A stretch of DNA of 64,000 bases, from contig NZ_JAVHJU010000003.1 of the NCBI RefSeq assembly GCF_031082405.1, forward strand, positions 189,219 through 253,218. The letters are read 5' to 3'. This document shows positions 42,340 to 50,337 of this stretch, piece by piece. Both the position numbers and the translations under genes were made by a program. Origin of the DNA: Amycolatopsis sp. A133. Lineage in GTDB: Bacteria > Actinomycetota > Actinomycetes > Mycobacteriales > Pseudonocardiaceae. The notes under the pieces were generated by a model. It saw only the letters and a program-made list of their open reading frames with translations. It did not search any database and was not told where the DNA came from. The first letter of the stretch is position 1; each line of letters opens with the position of its first letter.

Positions 42340-42345
42340 TAGATT
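42340..42345 (+). promoter_or_regulatory. -10 element of the NlpC/P60 gene (leaderless)
   Basis: TAGATT ends 7 nt before GTG 42353. No ribosome binding site is visible, which supports a leaderless start. A weak TTCACC at 42319-42324 is a possible -35. Confidence 0.5.
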
Positions 42346-42352
42346 GGAACCT

Positions 42353-43381
42353 GTGACGACGAAGCCGAGTTCGTGGGCCCGCGGCGCTGCGCTGCGCGGC
42401 CTGGTCGCGCTGCCGCTCGTCGCCGGGCTCGTGACGGCGGGCTGGCTGCTGGCCGACCGGTCGCCGGAACCCGCGGCCGCCCCGGCTCCCCTGCCGGTGG
42501 TGCGCGACGCGGTGCCGGGCCCGTCGGTCCTCGAGGTGAGCGCACCGGTGAAAGCGCAGGAGCCGGGCCAGGGCGCGTCCGGCCAGGGCGGCAAGAGCCC
42601 GCTGCAGCAGTGGGCCGACCAGCTGGCCGGGCCCCTCGACATCCCCGCGGAAGCGCTGATCGGCTACGCGAACGGCGAGCTGGCGCTGCGCAGCGAAGAC
42701 CCGTCGTGCCACCTGTCGTGGGTCACCCTGGCCGGCGTCGGCTCGGCGGCGTCGAACCACGGCCGCGGCGGCGGGAACCTCCTCGGGCTGTCGGCGGCGC
42801 AGACGAAGAGGTACGGCACCGACGCCCCGATCGCGGCCGGCCGGGCGCTGTGCGCGGGCGGCACCGACCTCGGCGCCGGCCCCGGCTGGTGGAAGGCGGT
42901 CGCGGCGTACCACCCGGACGGTGAGACCGAACTGTTCCGCCAGCGCGTGCTCGGCATGGCGCAGCTGTACGCGACGCTGTCGCTCGACCCGGCGTCGGCC
43001 GGTTCGCCGCGGGTGCGGGCCACCCGGTTCGCGCTGGGTCAGCTCGGCCTCCCGTACGTCTGGGGCGGCAACGGCCCGGACGCGGGCGCGGCGGGCTTCG
43101 ACTGCTCCGGCCTGACGAAGGCGTCGTACGACAGCGCGGGCGTCGCCCTGCCGCGGACGGCGGACAGCCAGTTCCGCGCGCTGCCGCCGGTCCCGCCGAC
43201 GCAGGAGCCGCGCCTCGGCGACCTGGTGTTCTACGGCAGCCCGGCAACGCGCATCCACCACGTCGGGCTGTACCTCGGCAACGGCCTGATGGTCAACGCA
43301 CCGACCCAGGGCCAGGCGATCCAGATCCACACGTACCACTCGAAGGGCGACGACTACGCGGGCGCGGGCCGTCCGGCCTGA
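42353..43381 (+). CDS. secreted NlpC/P60 peptidoglycan endopeptidase
   Basis: The 342-residue exported protein has a signal or anchor helix (about 12-35), a lytic-transglycosylase-like middle part (about 85-205, with SWVTLAGVGSAASNHGRGGG) and a C-terminal NlpC/P60 domain (about 225-340). The catalytic residues are Cys in FDCSGL, His in IHHVGLYLG and a downstream His. It cleaves peptide stems in the cell wall. It is divergent from birA. Its last 28 nt overlap the broken gene on the other strand. Confidence 0.88.
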   Translation: MTTKPSSWARGAALRGLVALPLVAGLVTAGWLLADRSPEPAAAPAPLPVVRDAVPGPSVLEVSAPVKAQEPGQGASGQGGKSPLQQWADQLAGPLDIPAEALIGYANGELALRSEDPSCHLSWVTLAGVGSAASNHGRGGGNLLGLSAAQTKRYGTDAPIAAGRALCAGGTDLGAGPGWWKAVAAYHPDGETELFRQRVLGMAQLYATLSLDPASAGSPRVRATRFALGQLGLPYVWGGNGPDAGAAGFDCSGLTKASYDSAGVALPRTADSQFRALPPVPPTQEPRLGDLVFYGSPATRIHHVGLYLGNGLMVNAPTQGQAIQIHTYHSKGDDYAGAGRPA

Positions 43382-43737
43382 CGGCGCACCATCTCGGCGA
43401 TCCAGAGGGCGCGTACGGAGACGTGCAGCCCGGCGGCGTGGGGTAGTCCTTCAGCACCTCAAGGCGCTCCCCGATGGCGACGGCCCGGGCGCGGAGCCCG
43501 GCGTGCCCGATCCCGATCTGCGCCAGGCAGCTGTTCATCGCCCACTGCAGGCGATCGCGTGCGGGCTCTTCTTCACCACGCTCGAACGCCTTCGGACGGC
43601 AGATCAGGGTCGCCGGCAGCCGCGCGGCGGAGTCGCCCGACGCCCAGAGCCCGCGGGCGAGCTCCTGCTGCGTTTTCAGCTGCTTCGCCAGCGCTCGCAG
43701 CGGCCAGCTCGGCCAGGACTTCCGTCACGTCCGTCAC
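43354..43737 (-). pseudogene. frameshifted gene translationally coupled to the response regulator
   Basis: GTG 43737 overlaps the response-regulator stop (GTGA) and gives VTDVTEVLAELAA. The coding signal then moves to another frame (ALAKQLKTQQELARGLW to GERLEVLK), which has almost pure G/C third positions. It returns to the first frame for GLPHAAGLHVSVRALWIAE and stops at 43354. Total length is 384 nt, a multiple of three, so two compensating indels near 43705 and 43450 explain it. No family is recognised. Sequencing error is the alternative. Confidence 0.6.
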
Positions 43738-44384
43738 CGCGGCACCACCAGCCCCGACTCGTAGGCGAACACCACCAGCTGCGCCCGGTCGCGGGCGCGC
43801 AGCTTCATCATGGCCCGGTTGACGTGCGTCTTCGCGGTGAGCGGGCTGATCACCATCCGCGCGGCGATCTCGTCGTTGGACAGACCCCTCGCGACGAGCG
43901 TGACGGCTTCGCGTTCCCGGTTGGTCAGTTCCGCCAGCCCCGAACCCGGGACGAGCGGCTGGGTGACGTACCGGTCGATCAGCTTCCGGGTGATCGACGG
44001 CGCCAGCAGCGCGTCCCCGCGAGCCGCGACGCGCACGGCGTGCAGGAAGTCCGCCGGCTCGATGTCCTTGACGAGGAACCCGGCCGCGCCCGCGCGCAGC
44101 GCTTCGAAAACGTACTCGTCCAGGCCGTAGTTGGTCAGGATGACGACGTGCACTGCGGCCAGCGCCGGGTCGGCGGCGATGCGCCGGGTCGCCTCGATGC
44201 CGTCGACACCGGGCATCTGGACGTCGACGAGCGCGATGTCCGGCAGGTGCTCCAGCGCGAGCCGCACCGCCTCGCCGCCGTCGCCGGCTTCGGCCACCAC
44301 CTGGATGTCGTCCTCGACGTCGAGGAGCGCGCGGAACCCGCTGCGGATGAGCGGCTGGTCGTCGGCCAGCAGGACGCGGATCAC
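43734..44384 (-). CDS. NarL/LuxR-type response regulator
   Basis: The 216-residue protein has a receiver domain with phosphoacceptor Asp54 (ALVDVQMPG), acidic pocket ADD and Lys in FLVKD. The LuxR helix-turn-helix (about 148-210) contains LTNREREAVTLVARGLSNDEIA. It is coupled by ATGA to its kinase gene and by GTGA to the broken downstream gene. It is likely to control its own operon and perhaps the DUF6223-like gene across the divergent spacer. Confidence 0.92.
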   Translation of the reverse strand: MIRVLLADDQPLIRSGFRALLDVEDDIQVVAEAGDGGEAVRLALEHLPDIALVDVQMPGVDGIEATRRIAADPALAAVHVVILTNYGLDEYVFEALRAGAAGFLVKDIEPADFLHAVRVAARGDALLAPSITRKLIDRYVTQPLVPGSGLAELTNREREAVTLVARGLSNDEIAARMVISPLTAKTHVNRAMMKLRARDRAQLVVFAYESGLVVPR

Positions 44385-45481
44385 GCCGGGTCCACGGGGA
44401 GCTCGGCCTGGACGCTGAACCCGCCTTCACGGCGAGGCCCCGCTTCGAGCCGGCCACCCAACGCCGTGACGCGCTCGCGCATCCCGGTCAGGCCGACGCC
44501 CGGCACGCTGTCCACAGTGGCCGGACCGTCGTCGTCCACCCGGATGACCAGCGTGCCGGGCCGGTGGTCGATCCGGACCGACGCGGTGGCCGCGGCGGCG
44601 TGCCGGGCGATGTTGGTCAGCGACTCCTGGACGATCCGGTAGGCGGTCCGGCCGACCGCAACCGGCACGGCGTCGCGCCGGCCCTCGACGGTCAGCTGTG
44701 CGTCGAGGCCGGTGGTCCGGGCCTGGCGCACGAGGTCGGGGACGTCGTCGAGCCCGCGCGGCGGGTCCTTGTCGTCGTCGCGCAACGCCTCCAGGGTCGC
44801 GCGCAGTTCCCGGGTCGCCTCGCGGCCGGCGTCGCGGATGGCCAGCAACGCGTCGGGCACGTCTTCACCGCGCTTGCGGGCCAGGTGGACGGCGACTTCG
44901 GCCTGCACCTTGATGACGGAGATCTGGTGGGTGAGCGAATCGTGCAGCTCCCGCGCGATGTGCAGCCGTTCCTCGTCGGCCCGCCGCCGCGCGGTCTCCT
45001 CGCGGGTGCGCTCGGCCTCGTCGGCCCGGCGCTCCGCCTGGCGCAACGCCTCCCCCGCCGCCCCGGCGGCGATCAGCCACGCCAGCTGGAGGACGTCCCG
45101 CGTCTGCGTGAACGCCGCCCCGGTGTCGTGCACGCCCGAAGCCAGCAGCGCCAACGGGATCGCCACCAGCATGAGCACCGAAGCCACCACGGCGGCGGCC
45201 CGGTGGCCCGCCCGGACGGCGGCGTACACGGCGAAGAGGTAGGCGACGACGGGCACTTCGAAGCCGGCGGCCTGGTACGCCAGCCCGCACACCGCGGTCG
45301 CCGCCAGCACGGCGATCGGCGCCCGGCGGCGCGCGGCCAGCGCCAGCCCGCCGGCCACCAGCGCCGCGTACCCGAGCACGTCGAGGTCCGTGGGCGCGTG
45401 CATGCCGGACAGCCCGGCGACCAGCAGGGCCGCCGCCACCCCGGCGGCGATCACCCCGTCCACCACCAGTGCCCGGCTCAT
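44381..45481 (-). CDS. sensor histidine kinase (HisKA_3, NarX-like)
   Basis: The 366-residue kinase has five or six membrane helices in residues 5-150, a HisKA_3 dimerisation helix with phosphoacceptor His180 (ARELHDSLTHQ), and an HATPase (about 270-360: VQESLTNIARHA, DDDGP, GVGLTGMRERV). It phosphorylates the response regulator encoded by the overlapping downstream gene. No extracellular sensor domain is present, so it probably detects a membrane or intramembrane signal. Confidence 0.92.
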   Translation of the reverse strand: MSRALVVDGVIAAGVAAALLVAGLSGMHAPTDLDVLGYAALVAGGLALAARRRAPIAVLAATAVCGLAYQAAGFEVPVVAYLFAVYAAVRAGHRAAAVVASVLMLVAIPLALLASGVHDTGAAFTQTRDVLQLAWLIAAGAAGEALRQAERRADEAERTREETARRRADEERLHIARELHDSLTHQISVIKVQAEVAVHLARKRGEDVPDALLAIRDAGREATRELRATLEALRDDDKDPPRGLDDVPDLVRQARTTGLDAQLTVEGRRDAVPVAVGRTAYRIVQESLTNIARHAAAATASVRIDHRPGTLVIRVDDDGPATVDSVPGVGLTGMRERVTALGGRLEAGPRREGGFSVQAELPVDPA

Positions 45482-45671
45482 CCCCGCACCCTAACCGGGT
45501 GCCCGCGCGGTGAAGTCCCGCGAGCGGAGCATCTCCCGGCTACTGCGCCCGCGGTAGTCCCCCGGTTCCTGCGACGCCCGCGGCAGCGCGAAGTGTCTGC
45601 TCGCGCACGACGACGGACGCGGGGTCCGGCGGACATGCTCTCGGCGTCCGATCCGGAAGAAGGAGCCCCTC

Positions 45672-45992
45672 ATGAACGTCCTCGCCGCCGCCAGTTCCTC
45701 CGACCTGACGCCCGGGCGGCTCTGGTCCTTGATCGCCGCCGCACTCGGGCTGGCGGGGGTGGTCGCGGGCGGCCTGGCCCTGCGCCGCGGCCGGGGAGCG
45801 GTCGTGGCGCTGGCCGGGGGCGCGGCCTCGGTGATCATCGGCGGGTGGGTCGTGGCCGCCGCCAAGGGCGGGCCCGGCACCGGCTACGGCATCGTCGGCG
45901 GCTACGTGGACCTGGTGATCGGCGCGGTCGCCCTCGTCCTCGGCGGACTCTCGACGGCGCGCTCGCGCGGTTTTGTCGGTGGTCGCCGCTAG
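45672..45992 (+). CDS. small membrane protein (DUF6223-like)
   Basis: The 106-residue protein has three hydrophobic segments (about 18-36, 42-62 and 70-92) rich in Gly and Ala: LWSLIAAALGLAGVVAGGLALRR, GAASVIIGGWVVAAAKGGPG. AAGAAGGAGCC lies just upstream of ATG 45672. Family function is unknown. It faces the two-component operon across a 190-nt divergent spacer and is a candidate target of that response regulator. Confidence 0.72.
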   Translation: MNVLAAASSSDLTPGRLWSLIAAALGLAGVVAGGLALRRGRGAVVALAGGAASVIIGGWVVAAAKGGPGTGYGIVGGYVDLVIGAVALVLGGLSTARSRGFVGGRR

Positions 45993-46002
45993 CGTCGGGA
46001 GC

Positions 46003-46341
46003 ATGTTCGAAATCGACTTCGCCGAGTTCCCGTCCACGTCCGCCGAGGCGTCCGGGCGGTTCTTCGAGCGCGCGTTCGGCTGGGCGGTGACTCCGTACGG
46101 CCCGGACTACACCGACGTCCGGGCCGCCGGGCTCACCTTGGGGTTCCAGTCGGACCCGGCCGAACAGACCCACGCGCCCCTGCTCACGATCCGCACGGAC
46201 GACCTCGCCGCGGCCCGGGAGGCGGTGGAGGCGGCCGGCGGGGAGGTGACGCGGGAGCCGTTCGCCTTCCCCGGCGGGCGCCGCTTCCACTTCCGCGAGC
46301 CCGGCGGGAGCGAGCTGGCGGTGTGGTGCCCGGTGGACTAG
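46003..46341 (+). CDS. VOC-superfamily (glyoxalase-like) protein
   Basis: The 112-residue protein has two beta-alpha-beta-beta-beta modules: AEFPSTSAEASGRFFERAFGW and TIRTDDLAAAREAVEAAGGE, ending FREPGGSELAVW. It is a single VOC domain that would dimerise; the catalytic metal residues cannot be assigned with certainty. TAGCGT ends 7 nt before ATG 46003, consistent with a leaderless transcript. Confidence 0.82.
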   Translation: MFEIDFAEFPSTSAEASGRFFERAFGWAVTPYGPDYTDVRAAGLTLGFQSDPAEQTHAPLLTIRTDDLAAAREAVEAAGGEVTREPFAFPGGRRFHFREPGGSELAVWCPVD

Positions 46342-46396
46342 CGCGGCGTCCGGTTCCCGCCGGTGGCACGCCCGCGGGTGCGCCACGGTGATCGTC

Positions 46397-46795
46397 ATGA
46401 GCGTCTCCGTTCTCGAAGGCATGTACGCCGCCGAAGCCGAATACTTCGCCACCGGCGACTTCGCGCCGCTGAAGCCGTTCTTCGCCCCGGATTTTGTGTT
46501 GCACCAGGCCGAAGGACTGCCGTACGGCGGGGTCTGGCGCGGCCACGACGGTCTGCAGCGGTTCTTCGCGGCGATGAGCCGGACGTGGGCCGCCTTCGAC
46601 TTCGTGGACCAGACGTTCCTCGCCACGACGTCCCCGCTCGTCGTGCTGACGAACGTGCACGCGCGCGCCCGCGACACCGGCCGCGAGCTCGGCTTCCCGA
46701 TCCTGCAGACGATCACCGTGGCCGGCGACCGCATCACCGAAGTCCGCCCGTTCTACTGGGACACGGCGGCCATCGCGGCCGCTTGCTCGACGTAA
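46397..46795 (+). CDS. SnoaL-like / NTF2-fold protein
   Basis: The 132-residue protein has the NTF2-like layout: a helix LEGMYAAEAEYFATGDFAPL, FFAPDFVLHQ, GHDGLQRFFAAMSR, and the last strand GDRITEVRPFYWDT. Members are ester cyclases, isomerases or binding proteins. GTG 46388 is an alternative start three codons earlier. Its 3' end overlaps the ene-reductase gene by 43 nt on the opposite strand. Confidence 0.8.
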   Translation: MSVSVLEGMYAAEAEYFATGDFAPLKPFFAPDFVLHQAEGLPYGGVWRGHDGLQRFFAAMSRTWAAFDFVDQTFLATTSPLVVLTNVHARARDTGRELGFPILQTITVAGDRITEVRPFYWDTAAIAAACST

Positions 46796-47805
46796 CCGGC
46801 GGCGCCGCCGCCCCCGTAGTAGGTCGACGGATCGGCCGGCGCGGTCGGCAGGCCGAGTGCGAACCGCGTCACCAGGTCCGGGTTCGCGACGAAGTGCCGG
46901 GCGTACGACACCGCGTCGGCGATGCCGGCCTCGATCACCGCGTTGCCCGTCTCGCGGTCGAAGCCGTTGTTGACGATCAGCGGGCCGTCGAACAGCCGCC
47001 GGTAGCGGGCGAAAGCCGCGAAGTCCGGCCCCGCGTCGGGGCCGCGGAGGTGCAGGTAGTCCACGGCGAGCCCGGCGACCAGTTCGTCGTACTCGGCGCG
47101 AAGCGGTTCGTCCACGGTGAACAGGCCGCCGGTCCACCACGGCGACAGCCGGACGCCGACGCGGCCGTGCGCGGCGGCCGCGGCGACGACCTCGGACAGC
47201 AGCCTGCGCCGGTTGGCCGCCGAGCCGCCGTAGTCGTCGGTGCGCTGGTTGAGCCGGGGGTGCAGGAACTGTGCCAGCAGGTACACGCCGTTGGCCGCGA
47301 TCTCGACGCCGTCGAAGCCGGCGCGGCGCGCGTTCTCCGCCGCCGTGCCGTAGTCCTCGACGGTTGCCCGGATTTCGGCCACGCTCAGCTCGCGCGGGGT
47401 GAGCGTCAGGCGCTGCCCGGCGGCGGTGTGCACCCGCTCGCCCGGGTTCACCGCCGACGGCCCCGCCGGCCGCCCGCCGAGGAAGTCCGGGTGCGAAACG
47501 GCCCCGGTGTGCCACAGCTGCAGCACGATCCGGCCGCCGAGGGCGTGCACGACGTCCGTGACCCGCCGCCACCCGGCGACCTGCGCTTCGGTGTACACCC
47601 CGGGAACGTTCGAGAAGCCGACGGCCCGTTCGCTCACCCAGGTGCCCTCGGCCACGATGAGCCCGGCGCCGGCGCGCTGCGCGTAGTAGGCGGCCTGGAG
47701 GTCGCCGGGCACACCGCCGGGGACGCGCGCCCGGGTCGTCGGCGCCAGGACGACGCGGTTCGGCAGGCGCCATCCGTCCAGGTCGGCAGGGGTCAGCAAG
47801 CTCAT
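46753..47805 (-). CDS. Old Yellow Enzyme family ene-reductase
   Basis: The 350-residue flavoenzyme has the OYE TIM barrel: NRVVLAPTTRAR near the N terminus, LQLWHTGAVSHPD, the substrate-site EIAANGVYLLAQFLHP, TDDYGGSAANR, and FMN-phosphate motif YYGGGGAAGY at the end. It would reduce activated C=C bonds with NAD(P)H. It is divergent from the ECF41 sigma gene, and the sigma-type promoter begins 3 bp upstream of this gene's start, so the two are probably co-controlled. Confidence 0.88.
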   Translation of the reverse strand: MSLLTPADLDGWRLPNRVVLAPTTRARVPGGVPGDLQAAYYAQRAGAGLIVAEGTWVSERAVGFSNVPGVYTEAQVAGWRRVTDVVHALGGRIVLQLWHTGAVSHPDFLGGRPAGPSAVNPGERVHTAAGQRLTLTPRELSVAEIRATVEDYGTAAENARRAGFDGVEIAANGVYLLAQFLHPRLNQRTDDYGGSAANRRRLLSEVVAAAAAHGRVGVRLSPWWTGGLFTVDEPLRAEYDELVAGLAVDYLHLRGPDAGPDFAAFARYRRLFDGPLIVNNGFDRETGNAVIEAGIADAVSYARHFVANPDLVTRFALGLPTAPADPSTYYGGGGAAGYVEQAAAMAAVSQ

Positions 47806-47807
47806 CC

Positions 47808-47834
47808 GGTCACCTCCGGTCGCGGGGATACGTC
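47808..47834 (+). promoter_or_regulatory. ECF41-type promoter upstream of the sigma gene
   Basis: GGTCACC (47808-47814), 16 bp, then CGTC (47831-47834). This matches the ECF41 consensus TGTCACA-N16-CGTC at the core TCAC, the spacer and the -10. It lies 36 nt before the sigma factor ATG, indicating positive autoregulation. Confidence 0.65.
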
Positions 47835-47870
47835 GAGGAGGCGACGGTGGAGACGGGCGAAAGGTGACCG

Positions 47871-48725
47871 ATGGACGAGCTGGCGGCGCAATTCGAGGCC
47901 GAACGCGGCCGGCTGCGGGGGCTGGCCTACCGGATTCTCGGCTCGGCGGCCGAAGCGGACGACGCCGTGCAGGAAGCCTGGTTGCGGCTGAACCGGGTGG
48001 ACTCCGTCGACAACCTGGCGGCGTGGCTGACGACGGTCGTCTCCCGCGTCTGCCTCGACGTCCTGCGTTCCCGGAAAGCCCGTCGCGAAGAGCCTTTCGA
48101 GGTCTTCCCCGAGCCGGTGGACGACGCCGACCCGGCGGGCGAAGCCGCGCTCGCCGACTCGGTGGGCCGCGCGCTGCTGGTGGTGCTCGACGCCCTCGGC
48201 CCGGCCGAGCGGATCGCGTTTGTGCTGCACGACCTGTTCGCGGTGCCGTTCGACCGGATCGCCCCGGTGCTGGACCGCACGCCGGTGGCGGCGAAGAAGC
48301 TGGCGAGCCGCGCGCGGCAGCGGGTCCGGGGCACCTCCCCGCTGCCGCCGGCCGACCTGGCCCGGCACCGCCGGGTGGTGGACGCGTTCCTGGCCGCGGC
48401 GCGCGGCGGCGACCTCACCTCGCTGCTCGACGTGCTGGCGCCGGACGTCGTCCGCCGCGCCGACGCGGCCGCACTGCCGGCGGGCGCGGCCCTCGAGACG
48501 CGCGGGGCCCGTGCGGTGGCCGAGGAGGCGCAGGTGTTCGGGAAACGGGCCCGGTTCGCCGAAGCGGCCCTGGTCGACGGTGTGGTCGGTGTCGTCGTCG
48601 CGCCCCGCGGACGGCTGGAGCTCGCACTGGCCGTGACGGTCGAAGGCGAGCGGGTGGCGGCGTATGAGGTGATCGCCGGCCCCGCCCGCCTCGCCGCGCT
48701 GCACGTCACGCTCCTCAGCGCTTGA
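47871..48725 (+). CDS. sigJ: ECF41-family RNA polymerase sigma factor (SigJ-like)
   Basis: The 284-residue sigma factor has region 2 (about 8-70: RGLAYRILGSAAEADDAVQEAWLR), region 4 (about 110-160) and a C-terminal SnoaL-like extension (about 170-280), the layout that defines ECF41. In this group the extension replaces an anti-sigma factor and tunes activity. The upstream promoter matches the ECF41 consensus. Adjacent ene-reductase and dihydrofolate-reductase-like genes are likely targets, in keeping with the oxidoreductase neighbours usual for ECF41. Confidence 0.9.
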   Translation: MDELAAQFEAERGRLRGLAYRILGSAAEADDAVQEAWLRLNRVDSVDNLAAWLTTVVSRVCLDVLRSRKARREEPFEVFPEPVDDADPAGEAALADSVGRALLVVLDALGPAERIAFVLHDLFAVPFDRIAPVLDRTPVAAKKLASRARQRVRGTSPLPPADLARHRRVVDAFLAAARGGDLTSLLDVLAPDVVRRADAAALPAGAALETRGARAVAEEAQVFGKRARFAEAALVDGVVGVVVAPRGRLELALAVTVEGERVAAYEVIAGPARLAALHVTLLSA

Positions 48726-49302
48726 TCCGGTACGACAGGTGCGTCACGCCGGTGCCTTCGACGACCTCCGGGCCGGTCAGCTTGGTGGTGGCGTCGAGGT
48801 GGTCGAAGAAGCGGACGCCGGAGCCGAGCAGCACGGGGACGAGGTCGACCTGGACGCCGTCGAGCAGGCCGAGGTTCAGGCACTGCTGGGCGATCGTTGT
48901 GCTGGCGACCGCGGCGATCTTGTCGCCGGCGGCCTTCTTGGCCTGCTCGACGGCGCTTTCGAGGCCGTCGGTGACGAAGGTGAAGGGCGCGTCCGGGTGC
49001 GGCCAGTCCGCGGGCTCTTCGTGGGTGACGACGAAGACCGGCACACCCATCGGGTGCGCCCCGCCCCAGCCCTGGGTGAGGTTGAAGAGCCGGCGGCCGG
49101 TGATGAGGGCGCCGACGTTCTCCATCGCCGCGCGCAGCATCTTCGCGCTGGCTTCGGAGGTCTTGAAGGTGGCCCAGTCGACGGCGGTGGGGACCTCGAC
49201 GTCGCCGTTGCCGAACCACTCGAACAGGTGATCGATGCGGTCCTCCGGGTCGGCCACGAAGCCGTCGAGGGACATGGACATGTTGGCGATGACCTCAGCC
49301 AC
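48715..49302 (-). CDS. dihydrofolate reductase-like (RibD C-terminal) protein
   Basis: The 195-residue protein has the RibD_C/DHFR fold: VIANMSMSLDGFVADPED, ALITGRRLFNLTQGW, VFVVTHEEP and VDLVPVLLGSGVRFF. It is an NADPH-dependent reductase of unknown substrate rather than a true folate enzyme. GTG 49302 has AAGGAG 6 nt upstream. It overlaps the sigma gene by 11 nt at the 3' ends. Confidence 0.85.
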   Translation of the reverse strand: MAEVIANMSMSLDGFVADPEDRIDHLFEWFGNGDVEVPTAVDWATFKTSEASAKMLRAAMENVGALITGRRLFNLTQGWGGAHPMGVPVFVVTHEEPADWPHPDAPFTFVTDGLESAVEQAKKAAGDKIAAVASTTIAQQCLNLGLLDGVQVDLVPVLLGSGVRFFDHLDATTKLTGPEVVEGTGVTHLSYRIKR

Positions 49303-49447
49303 GGTGAGCTCCTTTTCGCTGGTCGGAGGCGGTTTGCCTCGCTGATGAGAAGTCTTCCGCGGTCGCCTCGGCGGAAGATCTGCCACCTGGCCGACATCCG
49401 GTGCCGGGTGGCCGATGCCTTGACCGCCCCCGATGGCGGAGCCACCA

Positions 49448-49475
49448 TGAACACGTGTTCATGAACGGCTGTTCA
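49448..49475. promoter_or_regulatory. tandem TGAAC-N4-GTTCA operators
   Basis: TGAACACGTGTTCA (49448-49461) and TGAACGGCTGTTCA (49462-49475) are two abutting 14-bp palindromic sites of the TetR kind; the first is perfect and extends to 16 bp. They lie 18 nt before the methyltransferase ATG. The TetR gene directly downstream is the natural candidate to bind them. Confidence 0.7.
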
Positions 49476-49493
49476 CAACGGAGGGGGACGGGG

Positions 49494-50312
49494 ATGTCCG
49501 GGATCGTCAACACCGCGCAGGCGGAGGCGTGGAACGGCTACGAGGGCGAGCACTGGGCGACGCACGCCGACCGCTACGACGCCGTGAACAGCGGCTTCAA
49601 CGGCTACCTGCTCGATCGGGCCGGTGCGGACGACCGGGTGCTCGACATCGGCTGCGGCAACGGCCAGCTGACCCGGCTCGCCGCGGCGCGGGCCCGGTCC
49701 GCGACCGGCGTCGACCTGTCCGGGCCGATGCTCGCGACCGCACGGGCCCGGGCGGCCGAGGTGCCGAACGTGACGTTCGAGCAGGGTGACGTCCAGGTCC
49801 ACCCGTTCGCCGGCGGCGGGTTCGACCTGGCGGTCAGCCGGTTCGGGGTGATGTTCTTCGCTGATCCGGTGGCCGCGTTCGGCAACGTCCGGCGCGCGCT
49901 GGGCCCCGGCGGGCGGCTCGCGTTCCTCTGCATGACGGCCCTGTCCGGCACCGACCTCGGCCGGGTGTTCGGTGCGATGGCCGCTTACCTGCCCCAGCCG
50001 ACCGGGCCGGACGGCAGCGGCCCGACGTCGTTCGCGGACCCGGACCGCACGAGGGCGGTGCTGACCGAAGCCGGCTTCGAAGACGTGGCGTGCACCCACG
50101 TCGAGGCCGACCAGGTCTGGGGCCGCGACGTCCCCGACGCGGCGCGGTTCATCGCGGACTGGGGGCCGGTCCGCCACCACCTGGGGCTCGTCGACAGCGC
50201 AACGGCAGCGCGGGCGACCGAAGCCCTCACGGCGGCGCTCGAGCCGTTCGCGGGCCCGGACGCGGTCCGCCTGCGCGGCACGGCGTGGCTGGTCACGGGA
50301 AGGAGGTCGTGA
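49494..50312 (+). CDS. SAM-dependent class I methyltransferase
   Basis: The 272-residue enzyme has motif I VLDIGCGNGQLTRLA, GVDLSGPMLATARARA, the post-I GDVQVHPF and FGVMFFADPVAAFGN. It opens with QAEAWNGYEGEHWATHADRYD, typical of UbiE/COQ5-like small-molecule methyltransferases. The substrate is unknown. A GGAGGGGG site precedes ATG 49494. It stands 25 nt before a TetR gene and beside tandem operators, so it is probably induced by its own substrate or a toxin. Confidence 0.88.
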   Translation: MSGIVNTAQAEAWNGYEGEHWATHADRYDAVNSGFNGYLLDRAGADDRVLDIGCGNGQLTRLAAARARSATGVDLSGPMLATARARAAEVPNVTFEQGDVQVHPFAGGGFDLAVSRFGVMFFADPVAAFGNVRRALGPGGRLAFLCMTALSGTDLGRVFGAMAAYLPQPTGPDGSGPTSFADPDRTRAVLTEAGFEDVACTHVEADQVWGRDVPDAARFIADWGPVRHHLGLVDSATAARATEALTAALEPFAGPDAVRLRGTAWLVTGRRS

Positions 50313-50337
50313 CGATGTCGCCCGTACGATGGCGGTG

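Noticed and set aside
43293..43538. An intact small gene starting MNSCLAQIGIG
   Set aside because: The Met is internal to a longer coding signal that begins at the response-regulator stop, and the frame runs into antisense of the NlpC/P60 gene. A frameshifted gene explains it better.
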